From Bacteroidales bacterium UBA3868 (GTDB taxonomy: Bacteria > Bacteroidota > Bacteroidia > Bacteroidales > WCHB1-69), in contig DGGS01000160.1 in the NCBI GenBank assembly GCA_002392325.1, positions 403-5,881 of the forward strand: 5,479 bases of DNA. Reading direction: 5' to 3'. Position 1 is the stretch's first letter. Every line of letters starts with the position of its first letter. A program made the translations under genes and the position numbers. The notes below the pieces were generated by a model that was given only the letters and a program-made list of their open reading frames with translations, did not search any database and was not told where the DNA came from. This document shows positions 1-5,346 of the stretch, piece after piece.

Positions 1-194
1 TTGGCGGTATCCGTGGTCTCGGCGAACTGAAACGCCGTGTTGATAGCGGTGAGATGAAAGTGGCTTTCGCTTTGTATCCTGTCTCCATGCAGCAGATCAT
101 CGACATCGCCGACACAGGCAACATCATGCCTCCCAAGACCACCTGGTTCGAGCCGAAACTCCGTTCCGGTCTGGTTATCCACGAATTGTGCTAA
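1..194 (+). CDS. DUF1015 family protein, C-terminal fragment
   Basis: The 5' part lies outside the window; codons are complete from base 3 and the frame ends at TAA 192-194. The visible 63 residues include a run resembling ALYPVSMQQIIDIADTG, then NIMPPKTTWFEPKLRSGL and a terminal HEL-C. From memory this matches the conserved C-terminus of DUF1015 (PF06245) proteins, where the MPPKSTWFEPKLRSGL-like block precedes the end, so the fragment probably represents the natural C-terminus and not a truncation. Family members are soluble proteins of roughly 400 residues with no firmly established activity that I can cite. In Bacteroidota they often lie beside serine biosynthesis genes (serC, serA), which cannot be checked here. 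The next gene starts 12 nt downstream on the same strand with no terminator between, so the two may share a transcript. The family call is fairly secure; the function is unknown. Confidence 0.8.
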   Translation, partial: GGIRGLGELKRRVDSGEMKVAFALYPVSMQQIIDIADTGNIMPPKTTWFEPKLRSGLVIHELC

Positions 195-206
195 ATTTAA
201 AATAAT

Positions 207-1139
207 ATGTTCAAGGTTCCTGTATTGCTTATCCTCTACAATCGGGTAGAAGAAACGCACAAGGTCTTCCAGATTTTGAAGGCCGTACAACCCATGCAGC
301 TCTATGTGGCCGGCGACGGCCCCAAACCCGGCAACATGCTGGACCGTCTGCATGTCTATCAGACGCAAAGCGTCATCCAGCCCGAATGGCCATGCCAAGT
401 GCAGCATTTGTGGCAGGAAGAGCATCTTGGCAAGAACAAGATGATTGAAACCGCCCTACGGTGGTTTTTCAGCAAGGAGGAAGAGGGCGTCATTCTCTTT
501 GAGGACACCCTTCCCAGTTATGATTTCTTCCCCTATTGTGAAGAGCTGTTAAGCAAATACAGGAACGATGAACGTGTTTTCAGCATCGGCGGCACCTATT
601 TGAGGCACCGGAGCCGGATACGCTATCGCAAGCGCATGAAGAACGGAGGAAGTTCCTACTTCTTCTCCGCCTACGCCTCCACATGGGGGTTCGCCACCTG
701 GCGCAACCGCATGAACGACTTCACGCTTTCCATGGACCAGTACAACAACTCGGACTTTCCGGAAATTGTGGATCCTTACATGAAAAGGACGAAGCACAAG
801 GCATATTGGGTCCACCGGTTCACCAGTCTGAAAAAACTCAACACCACCTACTGGGACTACCAGTACAATCTGCATATCTGGGCGCACAAGGGCATCAGCA
901 TCACCCCCTACCTGAACCTGACCACCAACATCGGGTTCAAGGAGAAAGGCAACCAGCGCAAACTGCGCCGCCTCAAACGCAACGCCTACCCGATCATGCC
1001 GCTAACGCATCCCGAAGAGATTGTTCAAAACACCAGCGAGGACAAATACATGTTCCGGCACATCTTCCGGAGAGCTTATCTAAGACTTTTCCGCGACTGG
1101 CTGAAGGAAATTCTGCCGAATAAAAACAATTTGGAATAA
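207..1139 (+). CDS. Glycosyltransferase-like protein (GT-A fold, HlpA-like nucleotide-sugar transferase group)
   Basis: The 310-residue protein resembles soluble GT-A type transferases often labelled family 2 or 'HlpA-like nucleotide-diphospho-sugar transferase'. Visible blocks in order are: an N-terminal strand with VPVLLILYNRVEET (4-17); AGDGPK (35-40), the usual nucleotide-binding-side DGP motif; HLGKN (73-77); the acidic motif region VILFEDTLPS (95-104); CEELLSKYR (111-119); STWGFATWR (158-166), highly typical of the group; WDYQYN (216-221); and NIGF (241-244). Family members usually show EDD before the xLPS run, whereas this protein reads FED at 98-100, so metal or sugar binding may be altered. 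No signal peptide or membrane segment is visible; the C-terminal third is very basic (RKLRRLKR 251-258), which could favour membrane or nucleic-acid contact. A cytosolic role in building surface polysaccharide or glycoprotein glycan is inferred; donor and acceptor are unknown. The ATG at 207 is preceded by an AT-rich leader without a Shine-Dalgarno sequence. Confidence 0.8.
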   Translation: MFKVPVLLILYNRVEETHKVFQILKAVQPMQLYVAGDGPKPGNMLDRLHVYQTQSVIQPEWPCQVQHLWQEEHLGKNKMIETALRWFFSKEEEGVILFEDTLPSYDFFPYCEELLSKYRNDERVFSIGGTYLRHRSRIRYRKRMKNGGSSYFFSAYASTWGFATWRNRMNDFTLSMDQYNNSDFPEIVDPYMKRTKHKAYWVHRFTSLKKLNTTYWDYQYNLHIWAHKGISITPYLNLTTNIGFKEKGNQRKLRRLKRNAYPIMPLTHPEEIVQNTSEDKYMFRHIFRRAYLRLFRDWLKEILPNKNNLE

Positions 1140-1166
1140 ACCTGTCCTTTTCTTCAAAAAAAAGTG

Positions 1167-1174
1167 TATTTTTG
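1167..1174 (+). promoter_or_regulatory. Probable promoter -7 box for the TPR-ribH-fmt operon
   Basis: TATTTTTG matches the Bacteroidota primary sigma -7 consensus TAnnTTTG and lies 28 nt before the ATG at 1203. It is followed by CGCC, as is the HU promoter box. No clear TTG -33 element is visible about 18-20 nt upstream (that stretch is CT-rich), so the assignment rests on the -7 box and on the position in the only sizeable gap between the two genes. Confidence 0.5.
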
Positions 1175-1202
1175 CGCCCTCAAAAAATAGAATAAAAGAA
1201 TT

Positions 1203-1907
1203 ATGGCAAACAACGAAAAATTAGGTTCCAAGAAAGTAAACCAAGAAGCTGAAAAAGAGAACTTTGTAACAAAGACGTTAGCTTTCTTCAACAAATATCA
1301 GAACATCATTTACGGTGTGATTATCGGTCTGCTGGTTATCGCTTGTGCGGTTATCGCCTTCAACCGTTTCTACATCCAGAAGAAAAACGCTGAGGCATCC
1401 GCCCAAATCGTGCGCCCCATCAGCTTGTTCATGCTGGGCGACACCACCTCGCTGAACCTCGCTCTTGAAGGTGACGACGAGAATGACGGTTTCCTCTCCA
1501 TCGCTGACGGTTACAAACTCACCCGCACCGCCAACACCGCCAACTTCTACGCCGGTCTCAGCTACTTGAAACTCGGCCAGAAGGACAACGCCATGGACTA
1601 TCTGAAGAAGTTCAAAAAGAAAGAAGATGTTCTGTGGTACGGTTGCCAGATGACCATCGGTGACCTCTACGACGAGCAGGGCGACGAAGCAACCGCTATC
1701 AAATATTATCAGAAAGCCGCCAAGAGCAAAGATCCGCTCTACGCTCCCACCGCCCTCTTCAAATTGGGCCAAATGTATGAGAGAAAAGAGAAATGGAACG
1801 ACGCTCTTAACGCTTATAAAGAAATTGAAAACAGATTCTACAACGAATACAACAAGATGAGCATCGCCCAATATGTGGAAAGAGCTCAGGCCAAAGTTTC
1901 CAAATAA
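1203..1907 (+). CDS. Single-pass membrane protein with TPR repeats
   Basis: The 234-residue protein has a short charged N-terminus (1-30), one strong hydrophobic segment (about 35-57, IIYGVIIGLLVIACAVIAF) and a C-terminal helical domain. At least two or three tetratricopeptide-like repeats are visible: about 114-140 (FYAGLSYLKLGQKDNAMDYL), 145-175 (IGDLYDEQGDEATAIKYYQ) and 182-212 (ALFKLGQMYERKEKWNDALNAY). The layout resembles YfgM-like proteins, with an N-in tail, one transmembrane helix and an extracytoplasmic TPR domain, which in proteobacteria act with envelope chaperones; that functional link is inference only. In Bacteroidota a gene of this type commonly sits directly before ribH, as here. 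Its TAA shares a base with the ribH ATG (TAATG, 1905-1909), so ribH translation may depend on termination of this gene. The start at 1203 follows an A-rich leader and gives the expected charged N-terminus. Confidence 0.85.
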   Translation: MANNEKLGSKKVNQEAEKENFVTKTLAFFNKYQNIIYGVIIGLLVIACAVIAFNRFYIQKKNAEASAQIVRPISLFMLGDTTSLNLALEGDDENDGFLSIADGYKLTRTANTANFYAGLSYLKLGQKDNAMDYLKKFKKKEDVLWYGCQMTIGDLYDEQGDEATAIKYYQKAAKSKDPLYAPTALFKLGQMYERKEKWNDALNAYKEIENRFYNEYNKMSIAQYVERAQAKVSK

Positions 1908-2401
1908 TGACCGAGAAGAAGAAGAATTTATCCGAGTTCGCTCCTTTTAAATTTAATTCTGCTCAAGACTTACGAATCGGTATTGTGGTTAGTGAATGGA
2001 ACAGCCACATTACCGATTCGCTGTTAAAAGGGGCTTATGATACCTTGGTAGAACAGGGTGTCAGCAAAGAAAACATTGAAGTACATCACGTGCCCGGCAG
2101 TTATGAGCTGCCTTCCGGCGCCGACATGCTGTTCCGCGCCACGGATGTGGACGCCGTCATCTGCATAGGTTGCATCATACAAGGCGAGACACGCCATTTC
2201 GAGTTCATCGCGCAAGCAGTGGCGCACGGCATCATGGAAGTGGGACTGAAACACGGCAAACCCGCTATTTTCAGCGTGCTCACCACCAACGACATGCAGC
2301 AGGCCGAGGACCGCTCCGGCGGCAAACACGGCAACAAGGGTGTGGAAGGTGCCGTAAGCTGCCTGAAAATGCTCGAACTGAAACAAAATCTGTCCAAATA
2401 A
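1907..2401 (+). CDS. ribH: 6,7-dimethyl-8-ribityllumazine synthase
   Basis: Lumazine synthase condenses 5-amino-6-ribitylamino-uracil with 3,4-dihydroxy-2-butanone 4-phosphate, the penultimate step of riboflavin synthesis, and normally forms 5-mers or 60-mers in the cytosol. The 164-residue length is typical. Family landmarks are all present: SEWN (29-32, aromatic W31 that stacks on the substrate), PGSYELP (63-69), the substrate loop CIIQGETRHFEF (89-100) with the expected catalytic His at 97, FSVLTTNDMQQAEDR (122-136) with the conserved Arg at 136, and GNKG (142-145). The ATG overlaps the stop of the TPR gene by one base. fmt begins 12 nt after the ribH stop, so all three form one operon. 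No FMN riboswitch precedes the operon: the leader from the -7 box is under 30 nt. Other riboflavin genes are not in the window. Confidence 0.97.
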   Translation: MTEKKKNLSEFAPFKFNSAQDLRIGIVVSEWNSHITDSLLKGAYDTLVEQGVSKENIEVHHVPGSYELPSGADMLFRATDVDAVICIGCIIQGETRHFEFIAQAVAHGIMEVGLKHGKPAIFSVLTTNDMQQAEDRSGGKHGNKGVEGAVSCLKMLELKQNLSK

Positions 2402-2412
2402 CACACCGCACA

Positions 2413-3375
2413 ATGAAAGTAGTATTCATGGGCACTCCGGAATTCGCCGTCACCGTGCTTGACCGCATCATCGCGGCCGGACATGACGTGGTAGGTGTGG
2501 TCACCACGCCCGACAAACCCGCCGGACGCGGACAACGCATACATTTCTCCGATGTGAAGAACTATGCGCTGGAGCACAACCTGTTTCTGATGCAGCCCGA
2601 AAAGATGAAGGATGACGCCTTTGTGCAGCAGTTACAAGCGCTTGATGCTGAAGTGTTTGTGGTAGTGGCCTTCCGCATGCTGCCTAAGGTGGTGTATGCG
2701 ATGCCCCCGAAAGGCACCTTCAATGTGCACGCCTCCCTGCTGCCTCAGTACCGCGGCGCGGCGCCCATCCAATGGGCCATCATCAACGGGGAAACCAAAA
2801 CCGGCGTCACCACTTTCCTGTTGGACGAGCACACAGACACCGGCGCCATCATCCGGCAGACGGAGGTGGACATCACGCGCACTGACAACGCAGGCACGCT
2901 GCACGACAAACTCATGTGCGCCGGAGCTGAAATCGCCGTAGAGACACTCGAGGACCTGCGAAGCGGAAACTACGCGCCGAAGCCACAAAACGCAGATGGT
3001 GCATTAAAACCCGCCCCGAAAATCTTCAAAGAGGACATGCTCATCAACTGGGACGACACCGCCGAGAACATCTATAACAAGATCCGCGGACTCTCCCCCT
3101 ACCCCGCTGCCTTCTCCAGAATCACCTTCCTGGAGAACTCGCCCGAAGAGAGAAAAGACCTTTCCGTGAAAATCCTCGCCTGCTCCATCACCGATGAAAA
3201 GAGCACGAAAAGCCCTGGCGAAATCACGCTGAAAGATGACAAATTCTTGTTTGTTTCAACTAAAAACAACGACATTTCCGTTGAAATACTACAATTAGAG
3301 GGCAAAAAACGGCTTGAAACCTCATTTTTCCTGCAAGGATTCAGAAGGGAAAATTACACATTGAGATTATTTTAG
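2413..3375 (+). CDS. fmt: Methionyl-tRNA formyltransferase
   Basis: Fmt formylates the amino group of Met-tRNA(fMet) using 10-formyltetrahydrofolate, preparing it for translation initiation. The start at 2413 gives 320 residues beginning MKVVFMGTPEFAV, the canonical N-terminus. The frame remains open upstream to 2170 inside ribH, but that extension lacks family character. The N-terminal Rossmann-like domain carries PDKPAGRG (33-40), FNVHASLLPQYRGAAPIQW (103-121) with catalytic Asn104 and His106, and DTGAII (142-147) with catalytic Asp142. The C-terminal OB-like tRNA-binding domain shows NKIRGLSPYPAAF (222-234) and LQLEGKKRLETSFFLQGF (293-310). Nothing appears missing. It is separated from ribH by 11 nt and probably shares its transcript. 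The usual partner gene def is not adjacent. The gene ends at TAG 3373-3375, within an AT-rich stem-loop. Confidence 0.97.
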   Translation: MKVVFMGTPEFAVTVLDRIIAAGHDVVGVVTTPDKPAGRGQRIHFSDVKNYALEHNLFLMQPEKMKDDAFVQQLQALDAEVFVVVAFRMLPKVVYAMPPKGTFNVHASLLPQYRGAAPIQWAIINGETKTGVTTFLLDEHTDTGAIIRQTEVDITRTDNAGTLHDKLMCAGAEIAVETLEDLRSGNYAPKPQNADGALKPAPKIFKEDMLINWDDTAENIYNKIRGLSPYPAAFSRITFLENSPEERKDLSVKILACSITDEKSTKSPGEITLKDDKFLFVSTKNNDISVEILQLEGKKRLETSFFLQGFRRENYTLRLF

Positions 3376-3384
3376 TGTAATTTT
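3350..3384 (+). terminator. AT-rich stem-loop across the fmt stop codon, possible weak terminator
   Basis: AAAATTACAC (3350-3359) is the perfect inverse of GTGTAATTTT (3375-3384), with a 15-nt loop; the fmt TAG stop ends at the base of the right arm. The 3' arm ends in TTTT. The low GC content and lack of a long T tract make an efficient intrinsic terminator uncertain, but no better terminator is visible between fmt and the HU promoter. Confidence 0.35.
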
Positions 3385-3434
3385 AAAAAGAATATTTTGC
3401 GGTTTTAAACAGGGATAGTTAAAAAACACACAAC

Positions 3435-3461
3435 TTGAAAAAAACTGTTGTTTTTTTTCAA
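3435..3461. repeat. Perfect 10-bp AT-rich inverted repeat in the HU promoter
   Basis: TTGAAAAAAA (3435-3444) and TTTTTTTCAA (3452-3461) are exact inverse copies separated by CTGTTGT. The centre contains the proposed -33 TTG, and the right arm fills most of the spacer before the -7 box at 3469. It could be an operator, a curved A-tract element, or a weak terminator for the upstream operon. Confidence 0.6.
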
Positions 3462-3476
3462 AAACTATTAAATTTG
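3448..3476 (+). promoter_or_regulatory. Probable HU gene promoter (-33 TTG and -7 TAAATTTG)
   Basis: TAAATTTG (3469-3476) matches the Bacteroidota -7 consensus TAnnTTTG, and a TTG lies at 3448-3450, 18 nt upstream, near the expected spacing for the -33 element. The box is followed by CGCC as in the promoter near 1167. The leader to the HU ATG is about 35 nt, AT-rich and without a Shine-Dalgarno sequence, which is usual in this phylum. Confidence 0.6.
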
Positions 3477-3517
3477 CGCCATAAAAATCACATTAACCTT
3501 TTTAAACATTAAAAGTT

Positions 3518-3781
3518 ATGAATAAAAGTGAATTGATCAATGCAATGGCTGAAAAAGCCGGTTTGACAAAAGTTCAAGCTAAGAACGCTCTCGACGCTTT
3601 CATGGGCGCTACGGGTGAGACCTTGAAAAAGGGTGGCAAACTTTCTTTGGTTGGCTTCGGTACTTTCGAAGTGAAACAACGCGCTAAGAGAAAAGGCCAC
3701 AACCCGAGAACCAACAAAGCTATCACCATCCCCGCTAAGAAAGTTGTTAAATTCAAACCGGGTGCTGGCTTGAAATTCTAA
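3518..3781 (+). CDS. HU family histone-like DNA-binding protein
   Basis: At 87 residues this is the normal size for a single HU/IHF-family subunit. The N-terminal helical dimerisation region (1-40) begins MNKSELINAMAEKAGLT, typical of HU. The family signature GFGTFEVKQRAKRKGHNPRT spans 46-65, and the arm tip includes NPRT (62-65) with the proline (63) expected to intercalate in the minor groove. The arm returns through ITIPAKKVVKFKPG (69-82). Such proteins form dimers that bend and constrain DNA in the nucleoid. Codon use (many GCT, AAA, GGT) differs from the GC-richer neighbours and suggests strong expression. The gene has its own promoter (3448-3476) and a strong terminator (3802-3835), so its main product is probably monocistronic. 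HU versus IHF subunit identity is decided in favour of HU by the overall pattern, but Bacteroidota carry several paralogues, so no gene symbol is given. Confidence 0.96.
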   Translation: MNKSELINAMAEKAGLTKVQAKNALDAFMGATGETLKKGGKLSLVGFGTFEVKQRAKRKGHNPRTNKAITIPAKKVVKFKPGAGLKF

Positions 3782-3801
3782 TTGTTGAATCTCAACATTA
3801 T

Positions 3802-3835
3802 AAAAAAGCCCTTTTCGGAGGGCTTTTTTGTTTTT
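3802..3835 (+). terminator. Strong intrinsic terminator after the HU gene
   Basis: AAAAAAGCCCT (3802-3812) pairs exactly with AGGGCTTTTTT (3819-3829) around the six-base loop TTTCGG, followed by G and five further T residues. Because of the A-run at its 5' side it could also work on the minus strand. A smaller hairpin, TGTTGA/TCAACA (3783-3788 and 3792-3797), lies just upstream and may help protect the HU mRNA end. Confidence 0.93.
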
Positions 3836-3842
3836 CTAAACT

Positions 3843-4535
3843 ATGATACAGATTACAGATACTGAAACACGGAGAAAACTCATCGAGCACCTGTCCCAAT
3901 TCGTCACCGAACCACGTAAGGCACGGTTGGAAGAGGTGTTGAACAACCGTACCCGCCACATCACCGTCGTTCTGGAGGACCTTTACCAGACACAGAACAT
4001 CAGCGCGGTAATGCGCAGCTGCGAATGCTACGGCATCCAAGACGCCTACATTGTGGAAAACCGCAATGAATTTGAAATCCACAAGGACATCAGCATGGGT
4101 GCTGACAAATGGCTGACCTTGCACCATTACCCGCACGCGGAGCACAACATGAAACAATGCATCAACGATTTGCATGCGAAAGGATACACCGTGGTTGCCA
4201 CCTTGCCCGATGAGAAGAAAACCACCATTCAGGATCTGCCCATTGACCGGAAAACAGCCTTTCTTTTCGGAACCGAACTCACCGGATTGTCGGAGGAGGC
4301 CGTGCGATACGCCGACTGCAACGCCCTGATTCCGATGTACGGGTTCACGGAGAGTTTCAACATCTCCAACTCGGCGGCCATCATCCTGTCCAATTTTTCG
4401 GAACGGTTACGCCATTCTGATGTGGACTGGCATCTGGGCGAGGACGAACGGGAGGCACTCTATTTTGACTGGTTGCAAAAGAGCATTCGTGACCCGGAAG
4501 CCATTATTCGGCACTATCTGGCGACGCATCCGTAA
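3843..4535 (+). CDS. trmH: SpoU/TrmH-family RNA 2'-O-methyltransferase, probable tRNA (guanosine-18-2'-O)-methyltransferase
   Basis: The 230-residue protein is a SPOUT (trefoil-knot) methyltransferase that uses S-adenosylmethionine. Motif 1 is QNISAVMRSCECYGI (51-65), with the conserved Asn52 and the proposed catalytic Arg58. Motif 2 is LFGTELTGLSEEA (141-153). Motif 3 is IPMYGFTESFNISNSAA (163-179), with the Ser/Asn pattern that forms the knot and binds AdoMet. The N-terminal RRKLIEHLSQFVTEPRKARLEEVL (10-33) and C-terminal helices extending to 230 are those of TrmH proper, which makes Gm18 in the tRNA D-loop; rRNA-acting RlmB-type paralogues usually have a different N-terminal substrate-binding domain. 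The start lies 13 nt after the HU terminator stem, leaving no space for a separate promoter beyond it, so expression probably comes from read-through or from a promoter overlapping the terminator. Its last 32 nt overlap the pnuC gene end on the opposite strand. Confidence 0.92.
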   Translation: MIQITDTETRRKLIEHLSQFVTEPRKARLEEVLNNRTRHITVVLEDLYQTQNISAVMRSCECYGIQDAYIVENRNEFEIHKDISMGADKWLTLHHYPHAEHNMKQCINDLHAKGYTVVATLPDEKKTTIQDLPIDRKTAFLFGTELTGLSEEAVRYADCNALIPMYGFTESFNISNSAAIILSNFSERLRHSDVDWHLGEDEREALYFDWLQKSIRDPEAIIRHYLATHP

Positions 4536-5106
4536 CCGGTTCTCCCATTTCTTTTTTCCATTTGAAATAACCCATCACAGCCACAACGGTATAGACCACA
4601 TAGAGCACGGCTGTGGGATACAGGCCTTTCCATAGGTACAAGCACAACGACACAGCGTTGACCACCACCCAAAGCAACCATTGTTCCAGCTGTTTTTGGG
4701 CGAGCATCCACATGGCCACAATGCTGAGCGAGGTGGTGAAGGCGTCGCCCCAGGGGATTGGACTGTCCGTGAAGTTGTGCAATATCAGGAAGATTATCAA
4801 CCACAGGGCAGCAGACACAAGCGCCAGTGGAAGTATTTGCTTTTTCGGCGTGTGGATAATCGGAGAAGAGGCACTGGAATCCGAGCCACTGCGGGAGCTC
4901 CGGAGCCAGGCCGCCAATCCATACGTATTGGCTCCTATGTAGTACAGATACACCGCCGCATCGGCATAAAACTTTCCGTGGAAGAAAATCACCACATAGA
5001 ACAGCGACATCAAAATACCCACGGGCCACAGCCACACATTGGCCTTGTACTCCAAATAGAGATACGCCAATCCTATACATGCTCCGATAATTTCAATAGC
5101 ATCCAT
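4504..5106 (-). CDS. pnuC: PnuC-family vitamin transporter (nicotinamide riboside type, possibly thiamine type)
   Basis: The 200-residue protein is a facilitator of the PnuC family in the inner membrane. Seven hydrophobic segments can be placed at about 4-20, 24-43, 47-68, 90-110, 118-136, 140-159 and 162-182, the 3+1+3 pattern of the family. Characteristic positions include VWLWPVGI (24-31), FYADAAVYLYYIGANTYG (46-63), the substrate-side helix WGDAFTTSLSIVAMWMLAQKQLEQWLLW (119-146) and GYFKWKKE at the end (179-186). A Ser-rich hydrophilic loop (70-81) joins segments 3 and 4. Family members carry nicotinamide riboside (PnuC) or thiamine (PnuT), with uptake driven by intracellular phosphorylation. 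The substrate cannot be decided here because neither a TPP riboswitch, a TonB receptor, nor a kinase gene (nadR-like or thiamine pyrophosphokinase) is in view. The ATG at 5106 gives the typical N-terminus; the gene runs opposite to the rest of the window and its end overlaps trmH. Confidence 0.9.
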   Translation of the reverse strand: MDAIEIIGACIGLAYLYLEYKANVWLWPVGILMSLFYVVIFFHGKFYADAAVYLYYIGANTYGLAAWLRSSRSGSDSSASSPIIHTPKKQILPLALVSAALWLIIFLILHNFTDSPIPWGDAFTTSLSIVAMWMLAQKQLEQWLLWVVVNAVSLCLYLWKGLYPTAVLYVVYTVVAVMGYFKWKKEMGEPVTDASPDSAE

Positions 5107-5315
5107 TTAATCAAAATTTAGAATGCAAAAATAGGAAAATTTGTGACTTCACCTGAGAAATTTGCATCTGCTGAAGCTACAGTAATATTGGAAAATGATG
5201 GATTAACAAGACTAAACGGGACGATTCGGTTATTTTATAGGTGATATATCGAAGTGATTAATTTATTTTGGTAATGATATAGAAGATGACCCAACATAAT
5301 GATCTATTGATTTGG
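5107..5315. other. AT-rich intergenic stretch, no recognisable gene
   Basis: Apart from the pnuC promoter box this stretch shows no convincing gene, tRNA or riboswitch. A plus-strand frame from GTG 5143 to TGA 5242-5244 (33 codons, VTSPEKFASAEATVILENDG onward) reads like protein but has no start context, no recognised relatives and is too short to support. The downstream third is very AT-rich. Confidence 0.6.
5126..5133 (-). promoter_or_regulatory. Probable promoter -7 box for pnuC
   Basis: On the minus strand the sequence reads TATTTTTG, identical to the box before the TPR operon and matching TAnnTTTG, 19 nt before the pnuC ATG. A -33 TTG at the expected spacing is not evident. If it is used, the leader is very short and has no room for a riboswitch. 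Confidence 0.45.
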
Positions 5316-5346
5316 ATTCCGCCGTTCACTATGTTCACGGCGGAAT
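5316..5346. repeat. GC-rich hairpin, left part of a palindromic element
   Basis: ATTCCGCCGT (5316-5325) and ACGGCGGAAT (5337-5346) are perfect inverse copies around the 11-nt loop TCACTATGTTC. There is no T tract on either side, so it does not look like an intrinsic terminator. Its right arm is shared with the larger inverted repeat that follows, so the two structures exclude each other. Confidence 0.85.

Noticed and set aside
1278..1871. Long minus-strand open frame opposite the TPR gene (197 codons)
   Set aside because: It lies wholly antisense to a clear TPR protein, has a Val/Phe/Glu-rich composition typical of reverse readings, and has no recognisable domain.
2170..2412. In-frame extension of fmt upstream into ribH, giving a 401-residue product
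   Set aside because: The added 81 residues are a shifted reading of ribH and show no family similarity, whereas the ATG at 2413 yields the canonical Fmt N-terminus and length.
3388..3400. Additional -7 box in GAATATTTTGCGG after fmt
   Set aside because: It is one T short of TAnnTTTG, and a better box with a properly spaced TTG lies nearer the HU start.
4514..5080. Second minus-strand frame within pnuC (188 codons) and plus-strand frames at 4613-5121
   Set aside because: They overlap the PnuC frame, which has seven membrane segments and family motifs; the alternative translations have none of these.
5143..5152. GTGA-CT-TCAC palindrome upstream of pnuC as a CRP/FNR-type operator
   Set aside because: The arms are only 4 bp and the 2-nt spacer does not match the 6-nt spacing of CRP-type sites; such a short palindrome is expected by chance.
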